NCBI GenBank assembly: GCA_016934745.1
Contig: JAFGSF010000007.1
Location: 1 to 64,000, forward strand
Length of the DNA stretch: 64,000 nt
Direction of reading: 5' to 3'
From: Candidatus Aminicenantota bacterium
GTDB taxonomy: Bacteria; Acidobacteriota; Aminicenantia; UBA2199
The stretch's first letter is position 1. Each line of letters begins with the position of its first letter. The notes below the pieces were generated by a model. The model saw only the letters and a program-made list of their open reading frames with translations. It did no database searches and was not told where the DNA came from. Made by a program: the position numbers and the translations under genes. Of this stretch, positions 41,464 through 52,900 are shown piece by piece.

Positions 41464-43085
41464 GCGTTGCCGTTGTCGATCAGGAAAAAGACAGCATCGA
41501 TGGCGGCCGGAGCCGTAGTGCCAGGCTGGCCATACAGGCGGTGGAAGTTTGAGAAGGGGATAGCGACCTGTCGCCATTGTTCCGTAGCCAGAAATGAATG
41601 CTGGTAGGCAGCTTCACCGGAACCGCTGCCGGTGCGAAACTGCAGCCAGCAGCGCATCGGCGCGCTGGCGCTCGTTTCGAAGACGAATCCATGGTAACCG
41701 GCGGTTGCCGTGTTTTGCCGAAAAGCCAGCGCTACCCAGAAGTCGGGTTTGCCGTCGGGATCAGGCCGCAGCGTGAAGGCCAGACCTGTGACGGTTCCCT
41801 GTCCATGGCCACCATCCAGACATATGGCGGCGCTGGAGGCGCCGTTTTTTTCGACCTGAAAAATGTTTTCGAAAAATGCCAGGGACGGTCCATTGAGCGT
41901 TTTCGCTGCCGCCGCTTCCGTGGCCGGCCGGGCAATGTAAATCGGGTTGGTCATGATCCAGGGCAGTTTTTTAAAGTGGCCCGAGCTGAGTGAAATTTCA
42001 CTGCGGTAGACCCCGCCCCGGGTGATCGGGATGATCAATTCCTGAGCCTTGTTGGAGCGAACGGTCTTAAAAATCTCGCCGTCCTTTTTTACCACCACGT
42101 CAACAGGAAAATTGAAGGGCAATTTGAAAATCACGTCGCCGCCTGGACCTTGGGCATCGCCGCCCATGGCAATTTGCCGGCCATTCTTTTCCCGGTAGTA
42201 GTTCTCGAAGCCGTTGGCCGGGGCCAGCGATTCGATGACGTTGAAAAAATCGCCGCGGCGCAGGGCGGAAATTATGGCAGCTGCTGCGGAAGGCGCATCG
42301 CTTGCCCCATCACGTTCCACTTTCACGTAGAGGTTCAAAATTCGGAAGGTAGCCCCATATGAAGGGAAGTGCAGGCTGACATTTTTACTGATCTGCAGTT
42401 TGGCATGGGAGTCCAACGCGAATATGCCGAAGTATTTGCCAGCGCGGTTGAAGCGATCCCAGATGAGCATCTCCTTTTCCGGATAGGAGATCAACGTGGT
42501 CAGGGCATAGTCGGCATTGAAAAGATACCGCAGCGGCAGGAAGGTCATGCCGACCAGCAGATTTTTTTTGGCCATTTGGTACAGGCTCAATATTTCAATG
42601 CCTGTAAAACCGTGCACCTGCCAGTTGGTCCAGGGAATCTTGCGGTCCAGGGGATGGGCGATGAAACTGACCCCGCCGTCGCGTTCGACTTCGGCGATCG
42701 CTTCCTGCGCTTCGGGCGGAAAAATATAGTCGGGGACGTGGTAGCCCACCGCGGCCAAGTGCCCGGCATGAAGCGAAAATTCCGATGCGCCAATGAGCAG
42801 GACGTCATGAAGCCAGGCCGTGGCGGCCGAAGCCTGCAGGTTGGGCCGGCCATGATCGGTAAGGATCACGAAGTCCAGGCCCTGGGAACGGGCATCGCGA
42901 CAGATCTCATCGATAGTGCCGCGGCCGTCGGAAAAGTTCGAATGCAAATGATAGACGCCTTTTTTGTAGTATGAAGGCAACGGGTTTCTATTGATTTTTT
43001 GCCTGAAAGACAAGCTGGAAAAAACGATTGCAATCAGAAAAATACCGAATAGCAAAAGAAATATTTTGAAAAGCTTTTTTTTCAA
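41412..43085 (-). CDS. Membrane-anchored or exported PHP-domain protein
   Basis: A 557-residue protein. An N-terminal hydrophobic segment (about 5-24) precedes a PHP metal-dependent phosphoesterase domain with His46-Leu-His48, Ser-Asp-Gly, a Thr-Asp-His-Gly near 77 and Ala-His-Pro near 144. The middle part is uncharacterised. The last 130 residues resemble a beta-sandwich carbohydrate-binding-like domain. Substrate unknown. It is the last gene of the ftsH-cdaA-cdaR-glmM-pdxJ unit, overlapping the pdxJ stop by four bases. Confidence 0.78.
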   Translation of the reverse strand: MKKKLFKIFLLLFGIFLIAIVFSSLSFRQKINRNPLPSYYKKGVYHLHSNFSDGRGTIDEICRDARSQGLDFVILTDHGRPNLQASAATAWLHDVLLIGASEFSLHAGHLAAVGYHVPDYIFPPEAQEAIAEVERDGGVSFIAHPLDRKIPWTNWQVHGFTGIEILSLYQMAKKNLLVGMTFLPLRYLFNADYALTTLISYPEKEMLIWDRFNRAGKYFGIFALDSHAKLQISKNVSLHFPSYGATFRILNLYVKVERDGASDAPSAAAAIISALRRGDFFNVIESLAPANGFENYYREKNGRQIAMGGDAQGPGGDVIFKLPFNFPVDVVVKKDGEIFKTVRSNKAQELIIPITRGGVYRSEISLSSGHFKKLPWIMTNPIYIARPATEAAAAKTLNGPSLAFFENIFQVEKNGASSAAICLDGGHGQGTVTGLAFTLRPDPDGKPDFWVALAFRQNTATAGYHGFVFETSASAPMRCWLQFRTGSGSGEAAYQHSFLATEQWRQVAIPFSNFHRLYGQPGTTAPAAIDAVFFLIDNGNAYPGACGEIFFRQVGLY

Positions 43086-43792
43086 TTGAGCATCTCTTTC
43101 ATTCTGGCCACGGCTTCTTTCAAACCCAGAAAAGCGGCATTGGCAATAATGGAATGGCCGATATTCAGTTCCTCGATTTCGGTGATGGCCGCGATGGGCT
43201 TGATGTTTTGATACGTGAGTCCATGACCGGCGAGCAGGGCGAAGTTCAATTTTTTGGCGTAGGTTACTGCTTTTTTTAATTTTTCCAGTTCCAGCCTGGC
43301 ATAATTACTGCCGCTGTTTTTGGCGTATTCGCCGGTGTTCAGTTCAATGGTGCGGATGCCCAGCCGGTGACAGGCCTTAATATTGTCAATGCCGGGGTCG
43401 ATGAACAACGACACGCTGATTCCCGCCGCCAGCAGATTGCCGGCGACTTCCTGGATTTTTTCCGTGAACATGATCACGTCGAGGCCGCCGCTGGTGGTGA
43501 CTTCATCCTTGGCTTCAGGCACCAGCGTGCACATGTCCGGCTTGTACTTCAAGGCGATTTTGACCATGTCCATGGAAACGGCCATTTCCATGTTCAGCTT
43601 GCTCTTGATCACCCGGCGCAGTATTTCCACATCCCGTTCCTGGATGTGGCGGCGATCCTGGCGCAAGTGAATCGTGATGCCGTCCGCTCCGCCCATTTCG
43701 GCCAGGGCGGCGGCGTAAACCGGGTCCGGTTCGTTGGCCATCCGCGCTTGGCGGATGGTGGCGATGTGATCGATATTGACGCTGAGTTTCAT
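43082..43792 (-). CDS. pdxJ: Pyridoxine 5'-phosphate synthase
   Basis: A 236-residue TIM-barrel enzyme that makes pyridoxine 5'-phosphate from 3-amino-2-oxopropyl phosphate and deoxyxylulose 5-phosphate, the latter supplied by dxs elsewhere in the window. The N-terminus Leu-Ser-Val-Asn-Ile-Asp-His-Ile-Ala-Thr-Ile-Arg-Gln-Ala-Arg is the family signature. Ile-His-Leu-Arg-x-Asp-Arg-Arg-His-Ile and the late Ala-Gly-His-Gly-Leu are present. ATG 43792 is preferred: GGAGC lies eight bases upstream and it follows the glmM stop by one base. ATG 43804 would add four residues. Confidence 0.94.
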   Translation of the reverse strand: MKLSVNIDHIATIRQARMANEPDPVYAAALAEMGGADGITIHLRQDRRHIQERDVEILRRVIKSKLNMEMAVSMDMVKIALKYKPDMCTLVPEAKDEVTTSGGLDVIMFTEKIQEVAGNLLAAGISVSLFIDPGIDNIKACHRLGIRTIELNTGEYAKNSGSNYARLELEKLKKAVTYAKKLNFALLAGHGLTYQNIKPIAAITEIEELNIGHSIIANAAFLGLKEAVARMKEMLN

Positions 43793-43793
43793 T

Positions 43794-45113
43794 TTAAGCT
43801 CCAATTTCGTTTTGAATTAATGATGTGAAAAATGGCATTTTATTCTCAATGATGCCCATGTCGCGGGCTTCCATCATGATCCGGATCAGGGGTTCGGTCC
43901 CGGAATAGCGGATCAGCAGCCGTGCTTCGCTGCCGTACTTTTCCGTGAACTCTTTTTGGGCATAGACAAGCGTTTTCCAACCGGCCAGATCCTTTTTATG
44001 GTGAACGGGGATATTGATGATTTGCTGGGGATACAAAGGCAGTTGCCGGCGGACATCCAGACTGCTCCATCCGAAAAATTCAAGAGCTTTGATGAAAAAA
44101 AGTGCAGTCAGCATTCCATCTCCACTGCTGTGCATATGTTTCAGAATAATATGCCCGGAGGGTTCTCCACCCAGGATGGCGCCGTATTTTTTCATTTGCC
44201 GGTATACCTGGCTGTCACCGACGCCGCTACGAATCAACCGCATCCCCTGGGCAGCCAGTGCTGTTTCCAGTCCCAGGTTGGTCATGACCGTGCCGACCAC
44301 CCGGCAATTAAAGCGAGGCTCCTGGTGGCGCAGGTAGTGCGCCATGACATAGAGGGCATGATCTCCGGTCAGGATTTGTCCCTCGGTGTCGGCAAAAATA
44401 GCCCGGTCGGCATCGCCGTCAAAGGCCACCCCCAGATCGGCTTTTTCGGCCAGGACGAGCTTGCTCAGCGTCTGCGGATAAGTCGAGCCGCAACCGGCAT
44501 TGATGTTTTTGCCGTTGGGCCGGGCATGGCTGGTTCGGATATTCAATCCCAGGCGCCGGAAAAGTTCAGGGGCGATCAGGGACGCAGCCCCGTTGGCGCA
44601 ATCCAGTGCAATGGTGGTTTTTCCAGGCATCAGGCCCCGGCCGTTGGCTTGGAGGAATTCCATATATTCCGGGGATGGATTGATGGAAGTGATTTTGGTT
44701 TTCCCGGTGTCTGTTTTTTGGACGGATTTCAACCGGGCGCTGATTTTGTTTTCAAGGACGTTTGAAATTTTTTCACCGCGGTGGTTGAATATTTTTATGC
44801 CGTTGTCGTGGAATGGATTATGGGAGGCGGATATCATAATCCCGAATTTGAAACCGAGCTTCCGGGTCAGGAATGCCAAGCCGGGAGTGGGTATGACTCC
44901 GCAGGAATAAACGCGGGCCTTCTTGGCCAAGCCGCGAGCGAGCTGTTTTTCAATGGTCGCACCCGATTGGCGCGTATCGCGGCCGATGATGACTTTTGAA
45001 TTCGCGGCCAGTGAACCAATGTTGTGACCCAGCTTGACCAGGGTCGTTTCGTCGAGGGGAAATGCACCGGCCAGACCCCGAATGCCGTCCGTGCCGAAGA
45101 GGCAGCCTGTCAT
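43794..45113 (-). CDS. glmM: Phosphoglucosamine mutase
   Basis: A 439-residue hexosephosphate mutase converting glucosamine 6-phosphate to glucosamine 1-phosphate for UDP-GlcNAc. The N-terminus Phe-Gly-Thr-Asp-Gly-Ile-Arg-Gly, the phosphoserine loop Ala-Ser97-His-Asn-Pro, the metal loop Asp-Gly-Asp-Ala-Asp-Arg and the sugar loop Gly-Glu-Pro-Ser-Gly-His are all intact. The cdaA-cdaR-glmM order is the widely conserved c-di-AMP operon, in which GlmM can inhibit CdaA. It overlaps cdaR by four bases. Confidence 0.95.
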   Translation of the reverse strand: MTGCLFGTDGIRGLAGAFPLDETTLVKLGHNIGSLAANSKVIIGRDTRQSGATIEKQLARGLAKKARVYSCGVIPTPGLAFLTRKLGFKFGIMISASHNPFHDNGIKIFNHRGEKISNVLENKISARLKSVQKTDTGKTKITSINPSPEYMEFLQANGRGLMPGKTTIALDCANGAASLIAPELFRRLGLNIRTSHARPNGKNINAGCGSTYPQTLSKLVLAEKADLGVAFDGDADRAIFADTEGQILTGDHALYVMAHYLRHQEPRFNCRVVGTVMTNLGLETALAAQGMRLIRSGVGDSQVYRQMKKYGAILGGEPSGHIILKHMHSSGDGMLTALFFIKALEFFGWSSLDVRRQLPLYPQQIINIPVHHKKDLAGWKTLVYAQKEFTEKYGSEARLLIRYSGTEPLIRIMMEARDMGIIENKMPFFTSLIQNEIGA

Positions 45114-45787
45114 TTTGATTTCGCTGCCAAGTTTTCGATCTCCAGCATCAGGTCCACGTCACGGCGGTCGCGGAATTTAAGAATATTCCTGGCCTGTTTT
45201 AAAGCCACTTTGCGCTTCTGACTTGCCTCGATTTCGTTTAAATCGACTTCCTCGGTGAAAACGGCCGTGATGTCGCTCAGTTGCGATTTGTAGCCGATGA
45301 TCGTCACCCGGTCGGGGATGATTTTGTATTCTTTCATTTTCAGATTTTTTTTCAACTGGCCGCGGAAGCGGATTTTAACCGGGATCTCCTTAGTGTTAAA
45401 TTCCTCAACGTAAACTTCGATCATTTTGGGGTGCAGGGAAATGATCTGAATGCCATCTGGAATTTTCAAATAATCCTCGGCAAAGTAATTCAGCTTGCCG
45501 CTCTCGGTGATGTTTTTCAGGTCGATTTTAATGGCCATGCTTTCAGGACGCATCTTGGCAATGAGATTGGCGGAACCCTTCAGTGAAACATGCGCTTCTT
45601 CCGGCTGCAGGTTGACCACTTCCAGGCTGGGGGAGACATGGGTTATTTCAACAGGGATTTTGAGCGTTTTTTCCGAATAAGTTTTTTCCCGGCCGCTGAT
45701 GACGGCCCAAACCAGGACGGCCAGTATCAAGGCGCTGGCTTTCAGGCTCCAATTGCTTACAAAGAGTTTTTTTATTTTTTCCTGCAT
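45110..45787 (-). CDS. cdaR: YbbR-domain protein CdaR
   Basis: A 225-residue protein with a short cytoplasmic start, one membrane segment (about 13-31) and an extracytoplasmic part of two or so YbbR beta domains, each beginning with a Val-x-hydrophobic-x-Gly pattern. CdaR modulates the diadenylate cyclase CdaA, encoded directly upstream. It is shorter than the Bacillus protein, which carries four YbbR repeats. Overlaps glmM by four bases and follows cdaA by one base. Confidence 0.85.
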   Translation of the reverse strand: MQEKIKKLFVSNWSLKASALILAVLVWAVISGREKTYSEKTLKIPVEITHVSPSLEVVNLQPEEAHVSLKGSANLIAKMRPESMAIKIDLKNITESGKLNYFAEDYLKIPDGIQIISLHPKMIEVYVEEFNTKEIPVKIRFRGQLKKNLKMKEYKIIPDRVTIIGYKSQLSDITAVFTEEVDLNEIEASQKRKVALKQARNILKFRDRRDVDLMLEIENLAAKSK

Positions 45788-45788
45788 G

Positions 45789-46547
45789 TCAGATTTTAAA
45801 GAATTTCAGCCTGTTTTTCAGGCCCTCGCGATCCAGGCCGCGAATCAGTTCACCTTTGGCGGCCAGGGAAATTTTTCCGGTTTGTTCCGAAACAACGATG
45901 GTGATGCAGTCGCTTTCCTGGCTGATGCCAATCGCGGCCAGATGCCTGCCTCCAGCCGGGGTCAGTTCCAGTAGTGGTGGATACGGGAAAAAACAATTGG
46001 CGGCGGCGATGCGTCCTTCGGAAATGATCACGGCCCCGTCATGCAGCGGTGTATTGGGAGTAAAAATGGTCAGCAGCATGTCCTTGGATATCAAAGCGTC
46101 GAGTCGGATATGCTTGTCAATATAGGATTTCAGCTTGATCTCGCGTTCAATGGCGATCAGGGCGCCGATTTTTCCCAGGGACAGGGCCACCACGGCGTTG
46201 ACGATTTCATCGCGGATATAGGAGATATCGGTGGGAATGAATTTGGTTTTTAATTTACTGCCGATTTCAGCCAGGATCTTGCGCAATTCACCCTGGAACA
46301 GGATGATGATGGCAATGATCAGATAGGTGAGGAATTTGTTCAAGATGAAAGCAAAGGCGGTCAGGTTGAGCAATTCGGTGATCAAGGCGCAAAAACCTAT
46401 CAACATCAGTCCCAGTGCCATCTGGTACGACCGGGTTCCCTTGATTAGCAGCAGCAGGTAGTAAATCAGCAGGAAAATAAGAAAAATATCCAGGATATCC
46501 TTTGGCGTGAATTTGGCAAAAGCGTTGATGATATTTTCAATAATCAT
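45789..46547 (-). CDS. cdaA: Diadenylate cyclase CdaA
   Basis: A 252-residue membrane enzyme producing c-di-AMP from two ATP. Three membrane segments lie within about 18-85, then a DAC domain (about 100-240). The Asp170-Gly-Ala172 motif is intact (Pro-Leu-His-Asp-Gly-Ala). The second motif, usually Gly-Thr-Arg-His-Arg, reads Gly-Gly-Arg201-His-Leu203, so its second Arg is lost. Operon position with cdaR and glmM supports the assignment strongly. It starts immediately after the ftsH stop. Confidence 0.92.
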   Translation of the reverse strand: MIIENIINAFAKFTPKDILDIFLIFLLIYYLLLLIKGTRSYQMALGLMLIGFCALITELLNLTAFAFILNKFLTYLIIAIIILFQGELRKILAEIGSKLKTKFIPTDISYIRDEIVNAVVALSLGKIGALIAIEREIKLKSYIDKHIRLDALISKDMLLTIFTPNTPLHDGAVIISEGRIAAANCFFPYPPLLELTPAGGRHLAAIGISQESDCITIVVSEQTGKISLAAKGELIRGLDREGLKNRLKFFKI

Positions 46548-48428
<1,881 letters not shown>

Positions 48429-48489
48429 TGCCTCTTTATAATTCCTTAAATTGAATTTTTTTTATTATAACATAATCCCGACGATTTAA

Positions 48490-48530
48490 AAACTGGCTCC
48501 GGGTTCCGACAGCCGACGGGCCGTTGATGG
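48490..48530 (-). terminator. Possible terminator after kbl
   Basis: On the minus strand a GC-rich, imperfect stem (outer pairs GGCT/AGCC) is followed by AGTTTTTAAAT just downstream of the kbl stop. The stem is weak, so this is tentative. Confidence 0.3.
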
Positions 48531-48532
48531 TT

Positions 48533-49795
48533 TCAGATAATCCCGTGCTTGCGGCCTACCTTGGCGAAAGCGGCGATGGCCCTTTCAATGTGCTCTTTGG
48601 AATGGGCGGCCGAAATCTGCACCCGGATGCGCGATTGACCGCGCGGCACGACCGGGAAGAAGAAACCCACCACGTAGATGCCTTCGGCATATAAATCGCG
48701 GGACAGCAGTTGCGCCAATTGAGCATCGTTGGAAAATTTGCGCAGCAGGATGGGTACGATGGGATGACTGCCTTCATTGATGTCAAAGCCGAGCCGGCCC
48801 ATTTCCTGCCTGAAGGTCATGGTATTTTCCATGAGCTGCCGGCGCAAGTCGTCGCTTCTTTCCAGCAGGTCGAATGCGGCGATGCCGGCGGCGGCGATGG
48901 CCGGGGCCAACGTGTTGGAAAAAAGGTAGGGCCGCGATTTCTGACGCAGGATTTCGATGATTTCCCGATGGCCGCTGGTGAATCCGCCGGATGCTCCGCC
49001 CATGGCCTTGCCTAACGTAGAGGTAATGATGTCCACTTTGCCGAGCATATCGTTGTATTCAATGGAACCGCGTCCGGTTCTGCCCAAAAATCCGGTGGCA
49101 TGGGAGTCGTCGACCATGACCAGGGCGTCATAGGTGTTGGCCAGCTCGATGATGTGCTTCAAATCGGCGATGTCGCCGTCCATGGAGAAAACGCCGTCGG
49201 TGGCGATGATGATGTTGCGGGCCGGAACAGGCTCCTTGGCCAGGCCCGGGCCGTCCCAAATATCCATGCCTTCGCGGGCTTTTTTCAAGGCGGTTTCCAA
49301 CGACCGCATGTCCGAATGCTCATAGATGAAACGTTTGGCTTTACACAGGCGGATGCCGTCAATGATGCTGGCGTGGTTCAAGGCGTCGGTGATGATGGCG
49401 TCCTCGGTGCCGAGCAGGCCTTCGAACAAACCGCCGTTGGCATCATAGCAGGAGGAATAGAGAATGGTATCTTCCGTGTGATAGAATTTTGAAATTTTAT
49501 CTTCCAATTTCTTATGCAGGTCCTGGGTTCCGCAGATGAAGCGCACCGAGGCCAGGCCGAAACCGTACTGGTCCAGGGCTTGGTGGGCGGCCTGGATGAG
49601 CTCGGGATGGTTGGCCAGTCCCAGGTAGTTGTTGGAACAGAAATTCAGTACTTCCCGTGCCTTGGCAGCGGCCGGAAAGGACACGTAAATCCCTGGTTTC
49701 TGACTGGTCAGGATCAGCCTTTCCTCTTTGAACAACCCGGCATCTTTGATTTTAGTCAATTCCTGATTAAAGTCGTATTTTACGCGCTGATACAT
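48533..49795 (-). CDS. kbl: Glycine C-acetyltransferase (2-amino-3-ketobutyrate CoA ligase), paralogue 1
   Basis: A 420-residue PLP enzyme of the alpha-oxoamine synthase family. It has Arg-Phe-Ile-Cys-Gly-Thr-Gln-Asp near 85-92, Asp-Asp-Ser-His near 229 and the PLP lysine Lys263 in Thr-Leu-Gly-Lys-Ala. KBL joins glycine and acetyl-CoA or, in reverse with threonine dehydrogenase, degrades threonine; no tdh is in the window. An insertion of about 20 residues near 175-193 is unusual. ATG 49795 lies five bases after AAGGAGA; an upstream ATG (49816) would put that site inside the gene. The paralogue at 58318 is paired with an acyl carrier protein. Confidence 0.88.
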   Translation of the reverse strand: MYQRVKYDFNQELTKIKDAGLFKEERLILTSQKPGIYVSFPAAAKAREVLNFCSNNYLGLANHPELIQAAHQALDQYGFGLASVRFICGTQDLHKKLEDKISKFYHTEDTILYSSCYDANGGLFEGLLGTEDAIITDALNHASIIDGIRLCKAKRFIYEHSDMRSLETALKKAREGMDIWDGPGLAKEPVPARNIIIATDGVFSMDGDIADLKHIIELANTYDALVMVDDSHATGFLGRTGRGSIEYNDMLGKVDIITSTLGKAMGGASGGFTSGHREIIEILRQKSRPYLFSNTLAPAIAAAGIAAFDLLERSDDLRRQLMENTMTFRQEMGRLGFDINEGSHPIVPILLRKFSNDAQLAQLLSRDLYAEGIYVVGFFFPVVPRGQSRIRVQISAAHSKEHIERAIAAFAKVGRKHGII

Positions 49796-49924
49796 GGGTT
49801 CTCCTTGATACTTCATTTTACATCAAATCGGTGTGCAATTAAAGACGCGCGGGCATGGGAAAGGCGAACTTGGCAATCTGTCCAGCCACATTGCAAGCAG
49901 CTTTATTTTTTTTTTATTTTGAGG

Positions 49925-49930
49925 TATATT
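49925..49930 (+). promoter_or_regulatory. -10 box directly before the propeller kinase gene
   Basis: TATATT at 49925-49930, eight bases before the ATG at 49939. The -35 (TTTATT at 49902-49907, 17-base spacer) is weak. No ribosome binding site follows the -10 box. Confidence 0.45.
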
Positions 49931-49938
49931 CACCTAGC

Positions 49939-52900
49939 ATGAGCAAAACATTCACATGTTCAATGCGTCGGACGATATGTTCAGTCCGGACGGTCATGCT
50001 CATTTTTACTTTTTTAAGCCTGACGGCCGTGTCAGCCTGGGCACTCGATCCGCAGAAGGATATCCGCCACTATATCATTGATCAGTGGACAACCGATAGC
50101 AGCAACATCCCGCAGAATTCGATTCTGAGCATGGCTCAGACGCGGGACGGCTACCTGTGGATCGGTACCTACGAAGGGCTGGCCCGTTTTGACGGGCTGC
50201 GTTTCACGGTTTTCAACAAAGCCAATACGCCCGAGATCCAGAATAACGGCATGCTGGTCATGGCTGAAGGCCTGGACGGGGTTTTATGGATCGGCACTCC
50301 CAACGGTCTGCTGTGTCGCAGCGGCGGTTCATTCCGAAATTTCACTGTGAACGACGGCCTTTCGAGTGATTTCATCCTGGCGCTGGCCGTCGATAACCGG
50401 GGCGCCTTGTGGGTTGGCACGACCCAGGGGCTGAATCGATATGCACACGGCATCTTCACCAGTTTTTCGGTCGCGGATGGGCTGGAGCAGGACTACATTT
50501 CGGCCCTCTGCACCGGTCCGAACAATACCATGTGGATTGGAACCAGCACCGGTCTTTTCAGTTGCCGTTCCGGTGTCTTCAGTCATTATGCGCTTCCCAA
50601 CGGCAAGTCAGGCAATACGGTTTGGTCCCTGTGCACCGGCCACGGCGACGTTTTATGGATCGGTACGGCCGGTGCCGGACTGGTCCGTTTCAGCGGGGGT
50701 GTTTTTCACGCCTACTCCCGGCAGCAGGGTTTGTCCGGGAATGAGATCCGGGTGATTTATGAAGACAGCCATGGCATCCTGTGGGTGGGTACGGGAAGCA
50801 ATGGCTTGAACCGCTACGAACGGGGTGTGTTCAGTCATCTGGATCGGCGATCCGGCCTGAGCAACGATTCGATTCGTGCCCTGGTCGAGGACCAGGAAGG
50901 CAGCCTCTGGGTCGGTACATACAGCGGCGGCCTGAACCGTTTGAAAGACGACCGCTATATTTTTTATAACCGGCGCAACGGACTTCCCGTTGACCTGACT
51001 CGTTCGGTCATGCAGGGCAGGAATGGTGCCATGTGGATCGGTACGGTCGGCGGCGGCCTGGTGCGCTTCGCTGCGGGTGAATTCACGGTTTTCAATGAAA
51101 AACAGGGGTTGCGTGATCTGCGTATCTGGTCCATTGCCCAGGGCTTGGATGGGGCGATCTGGCTCGGCACCTACGGGGGCGGGCTGCACCGTTTTCAGGA
51201 TGGAAAAGTCACGGCGGTATATTCGACGCGCAACGGACTCACCAATGATATCGTGCGTGCCGTTTTGGCTGCCCGCGACGGGACAATCTGGGCCGGGACC
51301 AATGGCGGTGGCATTGACATCCTGCATCCCGATGGTCGTATTGTGAATTACAGCCGGCGCAGCGGTTTGAGTGACGATTTCATTTATGCCATCAGCCAGG
51401 ATCGTGAGGATACGGTTTGGGTCGGAACCTATAACGGCGACCTCTACCGTTTCCGGCAGGGAAAATTCACCGTGTATCAGCCGCGTTCCGGAACTTCCCA
51501 GAACGCAATCTGGACGATTCATCCCGATGCCGACGGTGTGCTTTGGCTTGGCACCAACAGCGGTGGGCTGATTCGTTTCAAGGACGGTCAATTTCGCACC
51601 ATCGGCTCGCGGAACGGATTGTACAGCGACGTGGCTTTCCAAATCCTGGAGGATGACCAGGGATATCTGTGGATGAACTGCAACCGGGGTGTTTACCGGG
51701 CCAGTAAAAAGGAGTTGAACGATTTCGCCGATGGCAGAAGGTCCCGCGTTGGGTCTCTTTTACACGGCGTATCCGAAGGAGTGCGCGGGGCGGAAAGTAC
51801 CGGTCCGGCCCAACCGGCCGGATGGAAGAGCCGGGACGGTAAATTATGGTTCCCGACTATCAAGGGTGTGACTGTTCTCGATCCCGATTACCGCAAGCGT
51901 AATGAGCGCACACCGCCGGTACTCATCGAAAAAATGACCGTTGAAGACCGGGAAATTGACCTCACCATGCCACCGGTCATCGGCCCCGGGCGCAAAAAGT
52001 TGGAATTTACCTATACCGCTCTCAGTTTTCTCGTGCCCGAAAAGAACCGTTTCAAGACCATGCTGAGAGGATTTGATAGTGATTGGAGCGCGGAAACCAG
52101 CCAAAGGCGGGTGTCCTATACCAACCTGCCGCCGGGCCACTATACGCTCCGGGTGATTGCCTGCAATAATGACGGCCAATGGAACCTGAAAGGGGCAAGT
52201 TTGAGTTTTGTGCTGCGACCTTTTTTCTTTCAGACATTTTGGTTCTGGACCGTCGCCGTTTTTTTCATGCTGTTCATGGTGTTCCTGGCTTTCCGATGGC
52301 GCTTCCGCCGACTCGAGCGGCATGAGCGCGAACTGGAAACCCTGGTTCAAGAAAGGACCGTGGAGCTGTCTCGCGTCAATGAGGAATTGCTTGCGGCAAA
52401 CAGGGTCCAGGATGAATTGCAACGCATTGCCGTACACGATCTGAAAAATCCCCTGCAGACCATTATGGGGTCTGCCGACTTGCTCTGCAGGCAGGCTCCC
52501 CAATCCATGGCCGCAGTTCAATTGGGGGAGAAGATTTCCCAGGCTTCGAAGCGTATGCTGACCTTGGTCAATGAGATGCTGGAAATAGCTCGTATCGAGA
52601 CCGGTGCCATTCAATTGGAGCTGCAAGCCGTCGACTTGGGCGTCCTGGTAGCGCAGGTGGCGGACGGTTTCAGCAACCAGATGCTGAACAAGGGGCAAAA
52701 ACTCGATCTCAGTGTTGAAGCTGGATGCCTGGTCATGGGTGATTGGGCATGGTTGAAAGTCATTTTCGAAAACCTGATCAGCAACGCGGTGAAATTTTCC
52801 CCCCACCAGTTGCCCATTGCCGTGTCTGTAAACCAGCGGGAAAAGACGGTTTTGGTTACGGTCAAGGATTGCGGTCCCGGCCTTAACGCCGATGACAAGA

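Noticed and set aside
49901..49920. T-rich tract before the propeller kinase as a terminator of an upstream gene
   Set aside because: No hairpin precedes it and the neighbouring gene is divergent; it looks like promoter-region AT richness.
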